From: Alteribacter aurantiacus DSM 18675
GTDB lineage: Bacteria; Bacillota; Bacilli; Bacillales; Salisediminibacteriaceae
DNA length: 64,000 nucleotides
Assembly: GCF_000429705.1 (NCBI RefSeq)
Contig: NZ_KE386941.1
Location: 62,001-126,000 of the forward strand
Direction: 5' to 3'
A model generated the notes under the pieces. That model was not told where the DNA came from. It ran no database searches and was given only the letters and a program-made list of their open reading frames with translations. Below are positions 1-7,637 of the stretch, in pieces (the first letter of the stretch is position 1; each line of letters starts with the position of its first letter). Position numbers and translations under genes: made by a program.

Positions 1-1214
1 AACAAAATGGCCACCATGGACATGAGTTGCCCCAGTGGGAAGTTTGAAAAGACGCCGAAGAGAACTTCTTCTGTCGCGAGGTCTGAGATCGCGTCTATTC
101 CACTTACTTCTAAGTTAATGGCCGCGCCGCCGAATATGGATGCCCATAAAAAGCCAACTGCACACGGAACGAGTAAAACAGCCGTAACAAACTCACGAAT
201 GGTACGACCTTTTGAGACCCTTGCAATAAAGGAACCAACAAAAGGTGCCCATGCAATCCACCAAGCCCAAAAGAAGATAGTCCATCCGTTGATCCACTCT
301 CGGCTCTCCCCATCAAGTGGGCTTAGCCTAAAGCTCATGCTAGGTAAGGTCTGAATATACGTTCCGATCGTGTTAGTGAATAGGTTCATGGAAAAGAGCG
401 TAGGACCTACACTGAACATAAACGTAAACAATGTGATAGCTAGAATCATATTCACGTTACTTAAGTATTTGATGCCTCTGTTCAGACCTGTATATGCAGA
501 AATTAAAAACAGGACAGTCACCACTGAGATGATCATCAACTGGACCAAAAAGTTGCTTTCAATCCCAAATAAGTAGTTTAATCCCCCATTAATTTGCACA
601 GCCCCAAAGCCTAACGTACTTGAAACACCGATAACCGTAGCGGTCACCGCAATGATGTCAACAACATGTCCCACAAATCCATGAGCATGTTTCCCGATCA
701 ATGGTTCAAGGGTGCTACTAATAAGTCCGGGAGCTCCTTTACGAAATTTGAAGTAGGCGAGGATCAACGCCACAATGGCGTAGATGGCCCAAGCATGGAG
801 TCCCCAATGGAAAAAGGTAAACCGCATCGCATCTAAAATCGCCTGATTTGATCCAGGCTCTGAAGTAGGAGAATCAATCATGGCGTGAGAAAGGGGTTCC
901 GCAGCTCCCCAAAACACAAGACCAATCCCCATACCTGCACTGTACAACATTGCAAACCAGGTCGGGTAATTATAATCAGGCTTGTCATCCGGCTTCCCTA
1001 ATTTGATCCGTCCATACGGGCTTGCGATTAAAAATAAACAAATAAGTACAAAAATAGAAACAACTAGCAGGTAGTACCAGCCAAGTGTTTCAGTAATGAA
1101 GGCTTGAAGGTTGCCGGTTATCCCCTCAAGTCCAGTAGGGGCAATGGCTCCAAATAATACTATACATAGTAAAATGATCAGAGCACCCCAGAATACAACC
1201 GTTACTTTTTTCAT
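1..1214 (-). CDS. BCCT family transporter, C-terminus cut by window edge
   Basis: Secondary carrier of the betaine/choline/carnitine family in the cell membrane, most likely taking up glycine betaine or a similar compatible solute with Na+. About 404 residues are visible and no stop codon occurs before base 1, so the last roughly 90 residues lie outside the window. The reading carries the family hallmarks: a Gly-rich GMGIGLVFWG segment near residue 97 and the Trp-rich TM8 segment (WAWWIAWAPFVGSF) near residue 320. It is a close paralogue of the next gene, aligning almost without gaps. Two in-frame ATGs exist (1220 and 1214). The AGGAGG lies 8 bases before the second, so 1214 is preferred. It has its own candidate promoter and follows a terminator, so it is probably transcribed separately from its neighbour. 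The exact substrate cannot be read from sequence. Confidence 0.9.
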   Translation of the reverse strand, partial: MKKVTVVFWGALIILLCIVLFGAIAPTGLEGITGNLQAFITETLGWYYLLVVSIFVLICLFLIASPYGRIKLGKPDDKPDYNYPTWFAMLYSAGMGIGLVFWGAAEPLSHAMIDSPTSEPGSNQAILDAMRFTFFHWGLHAWAIYAIVALILAYFKFRKGAPGLISSTLEPLIGKHAHGFVGHVVDIIAVTATVIGVSSTLGFGAVQINGGLNYLFGIESNFLVQLMIISVVTVLFLISAYTGLNRGIKYLSNVNMILAITLFTFMFSVGPTLFSMNLFTNTIGTYIQTLPSMSFRLSPLDGESREWINGWTIFFWAWWIAWAPFVGSFIARVSKGRTIREFVTAVLLVPCAVGFLWASIFGGAAINLEVSGIDAISDLATEEVLFGVFSNFPLGQLMSMVAIL

Positions 1215-1263
1215 GCGCATATCCTCCTTATAGAATATCTATCCTATTCCCTGTCGCTGAACA

Positions 1264-1292
1264 AAAATATCCTATACTTACACGAAAGTCAA
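1264..1292 (-). promoter_or_regulatory. Candidate sigma-A promoter for the first BCCT gene
   Basis: On the minus strand TTGACT is followed after 17 bases by TATTTT, about 50 bases before the start codon at 1214. It lies between the upstream terminator and the gene, which supports independent transcription. Confidence 0.4.
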
Positions 1293-1334
1293 AAGAAAAC
1301 TGTTTATCTCATCATTTATGCACCAGTTGAATAT

Positions 1335-1369
1335 AAAAAAGATGCCCCCCTATTAAAAAAGGAGGCATC
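1335..1369 (-). terminator. Rho-independent terminator of the second BCCT gene
   Basis: Read on the minus strand, a stem GATGCCTCCT...AGGGGGGCATC is followed by TTTTTT. It stands 13 bases after the stop codon of the gene at 1382-2881. Confidence 0.75.
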
Positions 1370-1381
1370 ATCCACGTAACA

Positions 1382-2881
1382 CTATGCTTTTTTACTCGCG
1401 CGATCTGACTTTCTCTCTTGAGCGAGCGCTTTAAATAACGAAAATACCATGAGAATCATGATGATGGAAAAAGGAAGAGCTACAATAATTAAAGCATTTT
1501 CCAAAGCCTGCATCCCTCCGGTGTACAACAGGATCAATGCAGTTGCTGAAAGCATCAACCCCCAAACGAGCTTGATCACACGGGATGGATTCAATGATCC
1601 CCCAGTCGTTTGCATTCCGAGAATAAACGTACCAGAGTCGGCGGACGTAATAAAAAACGTTCCGATCAACGTAATGGCAACATAAGACATAACTAATCCA
1701 AGGGGGAAGTTGCTAAATACGCCGAACAGTACTTCTTCGGTAGCTAGCTCTGAGATGGCCGATATGTTTGCGTCTTCCAAGAAAATAGCTGTTCCGCCAA
1801 ACACAGAGAACCAAAGAAAACCGACAATACATGGAACGAAGAGAACACCGAGTACGAACTCTCTTAAGGTACGCCCTTTGGATACACGTGCGATAAATGA
1901 ACCTACAAACGGAGCCCAAGCAATCCACCAAGCCCAATAGAAAAGCGTCCATCCATCAATCCACGCCCTACCTTCGTCATTAAGAGGGCTCAGTCGGAAA
2001 CTCATGCTCGGTAGGGTCTGTAAATACGTACCGATTGTATTGGTAAAAAGATTCATCGTATACAAAGTCGGACCTACAATGAGCATGTAAAGAAAAATGA
2101 GTAGAGCGAGGGTCAAGTTTGTATTACTCAAATATTTAATTCCCTTGTTTAGCCCAGAATAGGCTGAAATCATAAACAAAACGGTAACAACAGCAATAAT
2201 GATCGCTTGAATGACGATGTTGTTCCCCACGCCGAGCAGGTAGTCAATTCCGCCATTAATTTGTACTGCCCCAAATCCGAGAGAGCTCGCTACTCCAATA
2301 ACCGTTGCTGTAACCACAATAATATCCACTACATGTCCAAGAAGCCCTTGGGTATGCTTGCCAAACAACGGCTCAAGCGTACTACTCACAAGCCCTGGCG
2401 CGCCTCTTCGAAATTTAAAATAAGCAAGAATCAATGCCACAATGGCGTAAATCGACCAAGCGTGGACACCCCAATGAAAGAATGTAAACCTCATCGAATC
2501 GAGAATCGCTTGATTCGTTCCAGGCTCTGTAGTAGGAGATGAGATCATGGCATGAGAAATCGGTTCAGCAACCCCCCAAAACACAAGGCCAATCCCCATC
2601 CCTGCGCTAAACAACATCGCAAACCAAGTTGCGTAGTTATAATCAGGTTTATCTTCTGGCTTCCCGAGCTTTATTTTTCCATAAGGACTGACTGCAAAAA
2701 ACAAACAGACAAGTGCAAAAACGGAAACAATCATAAGATAATACCATCCGAGGGTTTCGGCAATCCAATCGCGTAACGAAGAGGTTGCATTTTCAAGACC
2801 AATAGGCATAACAACCCCGAAGCCGACGATAAACAGTAATATCACAAGTGAACCCCAAAAAACCACGGTTACTTTGTTCAT
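1382..2881 (-). CDS. BCCT family glycine betaine-type transporter
   Basis: Complete 499-residue carrier of the betaine/choline/carnitine family; family members are about 500-540 residues with 12 membrane helices. Visible hallmarks are GMGIGLVFWGVAEP (residues 94-107), which lines the substrate and Na+ path in this family, and the Trp box WAWWIAWAPFVGSF near residues 318-331. It lacks the long charged C-terminal tail seen in the osmosensor BetP, ending soon after the last helix with a short Lys/Arg-rich tail. GGAGG lies 10 bases before the ATG. Its downstream neighbour is a close paralogue, so the pair arose by tandem duplication. Such carriers are typical of salt-adapted bacilli. Glycine betaine (OpuD type) is the likeliest substrate, but choline or ectoine cannot be excluded. 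Confidence 0.92.
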   Translation of the reverse strand: MNKVTVVFWGSLVILLFIVGFGVVMPIGLENATSSLRDWIAETLGWYYLMIVSVFALVCLFFAVSPYGKIKLGKPEDKPDYNYATWFAMLFSAGMGIGLVFWGVAEPISHAMISSPTTEPGTNQAILDSMRFTFFHWGVHAWSIYAIVALILAYFKFRRGAPGLVSSTLEPLFGKHTQGLLGHVVDIIVVTATVIGVASSLGFGAVQINGGIDYLLGVGNNIVIQAIIIAVVTVLFMISAYSGLNKGIKYLSNTNLTLALLIFLYMLIVGPTLYTMNLFTNTIGTYLQTLPSMSFRLSPLNDEGRAWIDGWTLFYWAWWIAWAPFVGSFIARVSKGRTLREFVLGVLFVPCIVGFLWFSVFGGTAIFLEDANISAISELATEEVLFGVFSNFPLGLVMSYVAITLIGTFFITSADSGTFILGMQTTGGSLNPSRVIKLVWGLMLSATALILLYTGGMQALENALIIVALPFSIIMILMVFSLFKALAQERKSDRASKKA

Positions 2882-3358
2882 AAACGATTTTCCTCCTCAA
2901 AAGCTTGTCCACTTAGATTCCCTTAAAAAGTATAAAAACATGTCAAGAAATCATAAGAAGTGGAAAAATCGTAAAACCATGGCTCTTAGGTGGCTAAATG
3001 TGTATGCATAAACGTGCAAAACGTTCAAATGAAAGAAACGTCATTTCCGCTCATAGATTGTCGGTATTCTTAAGGAATAGGAAATGCCTGTCCGATTTAT
3101 GCCTGCAAAGTGATGTAAATGCTTGTATATTTATCAGATTTTTTTGTCAACTAACCGAGCTACCTGCATAGGATAAAGTAAGCTATTCAAAAGACACCTT
3201 GGTGAAAGACAACTGACCTGATTTCGTCACTTTTAATGTATGTGCGATAAAAAAAGATTGTGCCTGTCCCAAGAACTTTTTTGAGAATGAGCATTCGTTA
3301 CACGAAGTAACGATATTACCTAAAAAGGCATTGTAAAAATGAAGGAGGGAGTAAGACA
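2882..3358. other. Divergent intergenic region between BCCT gene and yhbH
   Basis: 477 bases without a credible gene. On the minus strand TTGACA with TATACA 15 bases later (3124-3150) is a weak promoter candidate for the BCCT gene. A small perfect hairpin CGTTAC-ACGAA-GTAACG lies at 3297-3313 about 50 bases before yhbH. I looked for a c-di-AMP-type riboswitch ahead of the BCCT gene and saw no convincing one. Confidence 0.4.
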
Positions 3359-4522
3359 ATGAAAAGTAACGTCGGAAAAAATTATGTTGTCTCTCAGGAT
3401 AATTGGTCCCTCCACCGTAAAGGCTACCAAGATCAACAACGACACCAAGAGAAAGTGCAAGAGGCGATCAACAAAAACTTGCCTGACTTGGTGAGTGAAG
3501 AGAACATTGTCATGTCAAATGGCCGAGATGTAATCAAAATACCGATTCGCTCTCTAGATGAATATAAAATTCGCTATAACTATGATAAAAACAAACATGT
3601 GGGCCAAGGAGACGGAGACAGTGAAGTTGGCGATGTAGTAGCAAGAGACGGTGCTCCGAAGCCGGGCGCAGGGCAAGGTGAGGGAGCCGGTGATCAACCG
3701 GGAGAAGATTTTTATGAAGCAGAAGTAGCCATCTCTGAACTTGAGGAAATGTTATTTAAAGAGCTGGAACTACCGAACTTGCAGCAAAAAGAAGAAGACA
3801 ACATTGTCGTTGAAGACATTGATTTTAATGACATCCGTAAAAAAGGACTTATGGGTAACATTGATAAGCGACGGACGATCATTCAAGCCATTAAGCGAAA
3901 TGCCATGGCCGGTAAAAAAGGAATCATGCCTATTTATAATGACGACCTGAGATTTAAAACATGGAATGAAAAAGTGAAACCGGAATCCAAAGCCGTGGTC
4001 CTTGCTATGATGGACACGAGTGGAAGTATGGGCCGCTGGGAAAAGTACATGGCTCGAAGCTTTTTCTTCTGGATGACCCGCTTTTTACGCACGAAGTATG
4101 AAACGGTAGATATCGAGTTTATTGCTCACCATACGGAAGCAAAAGTCGTGACAGAAGACGATTTCTTCATGAAAGGTGAAAGTGGAGGAACGATCTGTTC
4201 ATCCGCGTATCGAAAAGCCCTTGAACTCATTGACGAAAAATATTCTCCTGAACGCTACAACATTTACCCGTTCCACTTTTCTGATGGTGACAATTTAACG
4301 TCTGATAATCAGCGCTGTTTAAAGCTCGTTAAAGAACTCATGGAGCTCTCAAGCATGTTTGGATACGGAGAAGTAAACCAATACAACCGACCGTCCACAT
4401 TAATGGGCGCATACAAAAACATTCGCGATGAACGTTTCAGACACTTTATCCTTCGGGAAAAAGGCGACGTCTATCAATCGCTCAAATGGTTCTTTAGAAA
4501 AAATGAAGAAGCTATGAGTTAA
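3359..4522 (+). CDS. yhbH: Sporulation protein YhbH (DUF444 family)
   Basis: 387 residues, matching the length of Bacillus YhbH (about 390). Members of this family (YeaH/YhbH, DUF444) carry a von Willebrand A-like domain; here the metal-ion adhesion motif DTSGSMG is at about residues 219-225, preceded by a Gly/Asp-rich linker (residues 82-115). In B. subtilis yhbH is expressed in the mother cell during sporulation and its loss affects spore formation; the biochemical role is unknown. The family often works together with PrkA kinase and SpoVR, neither of which is in this window. The ribosome site GGAGGG is 9 bases before the ATG. A strong terminator follows, so it is probably monocistronic. 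No clear sigma-E promoter was found upstream. Confidence 0.92.
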   Translation: MKSNVGKNYVVSQDNWSLHRKGYQDQQRHQEKVQEAINKNLPDLVSEENIVMSNGRDVIKIPIRSLDEYKIRYNYDKNKHVGQGDGDSEVGDVVARDGAPKPGAGQGEGAGDQPGEDFYEAEVAISELEEMLFKELELPNLQQKEEDNIVVEDIDFNDIRKKGLMGNIDKRRTIIQAIKRNAMAGKKGIMPIYNDDLRFKTWNEKVKPESKAVVLAMMDTSGSMGRWEKYMARSFFFWMTRFLRTKYETVDIEFIAHHTEAKVVTEDDFFMKGESGGTICSSAYRKALELIDEKYSPERYNIYPFHFSDGDNLTSDNQRCLKLVKELMELSSMFGYGEVNQYNRPSTLMGAYKNIRDERFRHFILREKGDVYQSLKWFFRKNEEAMS

Positions 4523-4526
4523 TTAA

Positions 4527-4564
4527 ACATCCCTCGGAAGCCATTCCGGGGGATGTTTTTTTTA
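4527..4564 (+). terminator. Rho-independent terminator of yhbH
   Basis: Stem ACATCCCTCGGAA / TTCCGGGGGATGT directly followed by eight T, five bases after the stop codon. Confidence 0.85.
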
Positions 4565-4718
4565 TTGAAGAGGCGGGTAAAAGTAATGATGAAGGAAATG
4601 TGCTTGAGGCTCTTGTATGAGAGCGAGGGTTATTTAGAATGCGGCTTTTACCATTATAAAAGCAAGAAGTTGTTTTTGTACGCTGTTTTCACAAGAGGTG
4701 TTGCTTTTATACAAGAAA

Positions 4719-5029
4719 AGTTGAAGCAAAAGGGCCCAAGACTCCTGTGGCTGTGGGGGCAATGCAAGACCCCACAAGACGCAGGAAGCCACTGAAAAAG
4801 TACACCCCGACTTTTTCACTTCCTTTATTTGAATGGCAATGGCTCCACTCGGTTGCGCGCCTGATACGAGAAGCCCACTCGTATCAGGCTTTCAAAACAG
4901 GCAACCGTTACGCTCATTGCTTCGAAGGCATTGAAAAAGTTAAAGATAAAACTCTTTCAGTGCCTTCACGCAGTCCGAGGAGGCTTGCCAGCACCGCCAC
5001 AGAAAGTGAAGGGCCCGTATGCTTCAACT
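4719..5029. repeat. Palindromic intergenic repeat, copy R1 (interrupted)
   Basis: Outer arms are inverted repeats: AGTTGAAGCA at 4719 with TGCTTCAACT at 5020, GGGCCC at 4732 with GGGCCC at 5011, and TGTGGC with GCCACA further in. The core reads GACTCCTGTGG...AGACCCC...CCGAGGAGGCTTGCC...GAAAGTGAAG. The same core recurs on the opposite strand at 19497-19620 and in altered form at 19930-20105. The apical loop is split by the 183-bp element at 4785-4967. Similar G+C-rich palindromes with GACCCC and GAGGAGGC are common in Bacillaceae intergenic DNA. No protein-coding role is apparent. Confidence 0.75.
4785..4967. mobile_element. 183-bp MITE-like element with 6-bp target duplication
   Basis: Ends are imperfect inverted repeats, GAAGCCACTGAAAAAGT on the left against GAAGGCACTGAAAGAGTT read inward from the right. 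Each end is itself a hairpin (4785-4822 and 4924-4967). A third hairpin lies between them, GCCTGATACGAG / CTCGTATCAGGC at 4859-4889, extended by CGGTTGC/GCAACCG and GCAATG/CATTGC arms. The hexamer ACGCAG flanks both sides (4779-4784 and 4968-4973). Removing the element and one hexamer restores a continuous R1-type loop like that at 19497-19620. There is no coding capacity, so it would need a transposase in trans. Solo copies of the end hairpin occur at 13574, 45968 and 53998. Confidence 0.7.
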
Positions 5030-5143
5030 ACAATTCTAATGATGAAGACAATAATAAAATAGCAACAATCTATACGAAAATAGCCCTTTTTAAGCCTAAT
5101 TATAACTCAACATGAAAACGAAAAGTAAAAGGAGGACAAGCTA

Positions 5144-5506
5144 ATGCCTTGGACAAAAAACGATTACCCAAGCTCAATGAAAAATCTCGATAAAGAAGTA
5201 AGAGACAAAGCCATTGAAATCGCAAATTCCATGGTTGAAGATGGTTACGATGAAGGCCGAGCCATTCCAATTGCCATTGACGAGGCTAAGAAAGTGGGCC
5301 CAAAGAGTGATGTAACCTACACGGTCACTTACAAAGATGAAAAGTGGGCGGTAAAAAAAGAAGATGCAGACCGGACAACGAATATATATGATCGAAAAGA
5401 CCAAGCACTCGAACGAGCCGACGAACTCATCGAGAGCCAAAATGCACAAATCAAAATATACAGCCAAGACGGTCGTTTACAGGAAACGAAAAAAGCAACT
5501 GAATAA
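5144..5506 (+). CDS. ydaT: YdaT-like general stress protein (DUF2188)
   Basis: 120 residues, soluble and charged, with no signal peptide or membrane helix. The N-terminal half (MPWTKNDYPSSMKNL through the Lys at about residue 50) matches the opening of B. subtilis YdaT. The C-terminal half (residues 57-110, YTVTYKDEKWAVKKEDADR...) fits the DUF2188 pattern. YdaT belongs to the sigma-B general stress regulon in B. subtilis; its function is unknown. GGAGG lies 8 bases before the ATG. No sigma-B promoter was found in the short space between the R1 repeat and the gene, so regulation here is open. Confidence 0.7.
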   Translation: MPWTKNDYPSSMKNLDKEVRDKAIEIANSMVEDGYDEGRAIPIAIDEAKKVGPKSDVTYTVTYKDEKWAVKKEDADRTTNIYDRKDQALERADELIESQNAQIKIYSQDGRLQETKKATE

Positions 5507-5526
5507 GTTGATGTTGACAGTTCTGT

Positions 5527-5555
5527 TTTGCAGGCTGTCTTTTCTTTGCTATATT
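5527..5555 (+). promoter_or_regulatory. Candidate sigma-A promoter of the LOG-family gene
   Basis: TTTGCA, 17 bases, TATATT, ending 37 bases before the GTG start. Confidence 0.5.
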
Positions 5556-5592
5556 TTAATAGTGAAATTTAGGATTCTGGAGGGATGAAATT

Positions 5593-6132
5593 GTGAAAAA
5601 GTGTGCAGTCTTTTGTGGGTCGAGGGCTGGTAATCATCCAGCTTACTTAGAAGCGGCAAAAACGTTGGGTAAAGCCATGGCAAAGCGTAATACCGAGCTT
5701 ATCTACGGGGGAGCAAGTGTGGGAATTATGGCAGCGGTTGCCGATGCGGTTTTGGAAAATGGAGGACGAGCAACAGGTGTCTTACCGCGATTTCTAGGAG
5801 ATCGAGAAATTGCTCATGAAAAGCTTACGGAACTACATATGGTCGATACGATGAGTGAAAGAAAGCAAATGATGGCAAAGTTATCAGACGGTTTTATCTC
5901 CTTACCAGGGGGGATTGGGACAATGGAAGAGTATTTCGAGATGCTCACCCTCGGATATTTGAGCCAACATCAAGGAAAAAGCGGTCTTTTAAATGTGAAC
6001 GGTTATTATACACCGCTCATGACTTTTTTCGATCATATGCAAGAGCAAGGCTTTATTGACCAAAAGACGAGAGAGGGTATGATCGTAAAAGAAGATCCTG
6101 AAAGGCTATTGGATATTATTTTTCCGGAATAA
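5593..6132 (+). CDS. yvdD: LOG family protein (putative nucleoside 5'-monophosphate phosphoribohydrolase)
   Basis: 179 residues, the usual size for TIGR00730/LOG proteins. The family signature PGGIGTMEEYFE is at residues 105-116 and the Rossmann-type GGASVGIM at 39-46. LOG proteins cleave the N-glycosidic bond of nucleoside monophosphates such as cytokinin riboside phosphates or AMP; they were long misnamed lysine decarboxylases. The closest Bacillus relative I recognise is YvdD. The start is GTG: GGAGG sits 9 bases ahead, while the nearby ATG at 5585 opens only a two-codon frame. It is flanked by its own promoter and a bidirectional terminator. Substrate in this organism is unknown. Confidence 0.88.
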   Translation: MKKCAVFCGSRAGNHPAYLEAAKTLGKAMAKRNTELIYGGASVGIMAAVADAVLENGGRATGVLPRFLGDREIAHEKLTELHMVDTMSERKQMMAKLSDGFISLPGGIGTMEEYFEMLTLGYLSQHQGKSGLLNVNGYYTPLMTFFDHMQEQGFIDQKTREGMIVKEDPERLLDIIFPE

Positions 6133-6168
6133 AGGATTAAATGGTTTTTCACATTAATAAGATGACGC

Positions 6169-6214
6169 AAAAAAACCTGCCGGGCTTCCTTTGCAAGGAA
6201 ACCTTAGGCAGGTT
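6169..6214. terminator. Bidirectional terminator between LOG gene and small membrane protein
   Basis: Stem AACCTGCC...GGCAGGTT. On the minus strand it is followed by a run of seven T, making it strong for the gene at 6213-6455. On the plus strand it is followed by TTAATTT, weaker. Confidence 0.7.
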
Positions 6215-6455
6215 AATTTGTCTGTGAACGACCTTTTGAAAGACCGAGTATTGTACTTACAAGTTGATATACGCTAAACAAGACAATGCACGTGACAAGG
6301 GATCCTGCCATATAGCCGGCAGAGAAGTGGGAATTTCTAAACCATTCCTCGTTCCCTCCAACGAACACTCCTGCACCAATGGAAAGAAGGAAGATAACAG
6401 CGACAATGATTTGCTCAACCTTTTCTTCTTTCGAAACATTTTTAAATTTAAACAA
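6213..6455 (-). CDS. Small two-helix membrane protein, unknown function
   Basis: About 80 residues with two hydrophobic segments (around residues 14-33 and 44-66 of the shorter form) and a short basic tail. I do not recognise the family. A longer frame begins with GTG at 6467, but its only Shine-Dalgarno-like bases overlap that codon. GGTGG lies 8 bases before the TTG at 6455, which I prefer as start. It is transcribed alone, with a strong terminator overlapping its stop codon. Confidence 0.6.
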   Translation of the reverse strand: MFKFKNVSKEEKVEQIIVAVIFLLSIGAGVFVGGNEEWFRNSHFSAGYMAGSLVTCIVLFSVYQLVSTILGLSKGRSQTN

Positions 6456-6546
6456 GCTTCTTCCCACCTTTCAAAACCAATGTTCTTACTGAAAGTATAC
6501 GGTTTTACATGAATATTAGCAATGGGAGAAACTGTCGGCGCCTATG

Positions 6547-7194
6547 TTAGCGAATATCCTTTAGCGCCGCTCCAATACTCGTATCCCCTGATAAAAGTTC
6601 GAATGCCTGGTGATTGGTTTCCTCAATTGTCAATGAGTTGACTGCAACAGATGCCACGTCTTCTCGGGGAATGTCACCGTCTTTATCAGAAAGAGACTTA
6701 GCTAAACGAATCGTCCCTTTTCCTGGGTCGTCCGTAAGAGGTCCTGGACGAAGAATCGTGTAATTTAGCTTGCTTTTTTCAAGCGCTTCGTCTGCATCAC
6801 CTTTTGCTTTCATATAGTGGCGGATCGAGTCAGGAGTCTCATCCGGTTTGTCCGCTCCCATTGCGCTTACCATGACGTACCTGACGACACCGTGTTTATC
6901 CGCCTCTTCTATGGACTTGATCGCCCCTTCGCGATCAATAACTTCTGTTTGCTCTTTTGATGTATGGCCACCAGAACCTGCAGTGAAAATAACAGAGTCT
7001 ACACCTTCAAAAGCATGAGAAAAATCCTCTTCCAAATCGGCAAGAACAATTTCGTCAGCTCCGAGATCTTCCATCGTCTCTTTTTGTTCTTCCTTACGAA
7101 TCATCGCTTTCACTTTATGTTCGGTACTAAGGCCTAGCATTTTTACAATTTGCTTCCCTATTTTCCCATTAGATCCTATAACTAGTACGTTCAT
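6547..7194 (-). CDS. yhfK: YhfK-like NAD(P)-binding SDR-family protein
   Basis: 215 residues, an atypical short-chain dehydrogenase with NAD(P)H-binding fold. The nucleotide-binding motif GSNGKIG is at residues 7-13; FTAGSGGHTSKEQT follows near residue 70, where YhfK has FTAGSGGSTG. The segment YMKAKGDADEALEKSKLNYTILRPGPL (around residues 128-153) is typical of this group, in which the classical Tyr-x3-Lys is changed. Length equals B. subtilis YhfK (214). Substrate unknown; such proteins may be NAD(P)H-dependent reductases or redox sensors. AGGAGT lies 10 bases upstream of the ATG. Its 5' end faces the riboswitch-controlled phn operon. Confidence 0.82.
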   Translation of the reverse strand: MNVLVIGSNGKIGKQIVKMLGLSTEHKVKAMIRKEEQKETMEDLGADEIVLADLEEDFSHAFEGVDSVIFTAGSGGHTSKEQTEVIDREGAIKSIEEADKHGVVRYVMVSAMGADKPDETPDSIRHYMKAKGDADEALEKSKLNYTILRPGPLTDDPGKGTIRLAKSLSDKDGDIPREDVASVAVNSLTIEETNHQAFELLSGDTSIGAALKDIR

Positions 7195-7327
7195 GCCGAA
7201 ACCACTCCTTAAATTTAAGTTTGCACTCTATCAAAATGTTCCCTTCTAAAAAGGGAGCTAAACGTTGAGAACACTAGGATCGATAATTGTCGAAAGATTA
7301 ATGAAATATGTAAATTCGAAATACATA

Positions 7328-7356
7328 TTGACTTATTATGGCTAATCGTTAATAAT
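7328..7356 (+). promoter_or_regulatory. Promoter of the riboswitch-phn operon
   Basis: TTGACT, 17 bases, AATAAT, placing the transcript start near 7363, about 22 bases before the aptamer. Confidence 0.6.
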
Positions 7357-7384
7357 TTTAATCGACAACTATTGATGAACACCG

Positions 7385-7456
7385 ACCCGTCGTATAATTA
7401 AGGGGATAGGGCCCTTAAGTCTCTACATAGTCACCGTAAATGGCTAGTCTACGAGG
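7385..7456 (+). promoter_or_regulatory. Purine-class (guanine-type) riboswitch aptamer
   Basis: The three-way junction of the xpt/purine class can be traced. P1 is CCCGTCG against CGAGGG (one mismatch). J1/2 is TATAAT. P2 is TAAGGG/CCCTTA with loop GATAGGG (class loop GATATGG). J2/3 is AAGTCTCTACA (class AAGTTTCTACC). P3 is TAGTCA/TGGCTA with loop CCGTAAA identical to the class. J3/1 is GTCTA. The loop-loop G-G and C-C partners are present. The specificity base before the final TA is C, the guanine/hypoxanthine choice rather than the T of adenine switches. Departures: an extra A.G mismatch at the base of P3 and the C-for-A exchange beside it. A terminator follows, so ligand probably switches transcription off. 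Confidence 0.8.
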
Positions 7457-7512
7457 GATTGAGTGTGTATCGGACCTGTGAAAAAGGCTCTTGACACCAT
7501 TCGACTCTCTTC

Positions 7513-7549
7513 AGACTCCAGGGACAATACTGCCCTTGGAGTCTTTTTT
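7513..7549 (+). terminator. Riboswitch expression-platform terminator
   Basis: Stem GACTCCAGGG / CCCTTGGAGTC (one bulged base) followed by TTTTTT, about 60 bases after the aptamer and 90 bases before phnD, with no gene between. Confidence 0.8.
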
Positions 7550-7637
7550 GCGGCAGAAATTTTTTAAAAAGTTAAAATATTCACTCTATTTCGACAAGGT
7601 TGTTCATCAATTGGGGTAAAAAAGAGGAGGGGTCAAG

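Noticed and set aside
2882..3358. c-di-AMP riboswitch ahead of the BCCT gene
   Set aside because: Expected from context, but the conserved blocks could not be found on the minus strand.
4553..5115. Two overlapping small ORFs after yhbH
   Set aside because: They begin in the yhbH terminator and run through repeat R1 and the inserted element; no convincing start signal.
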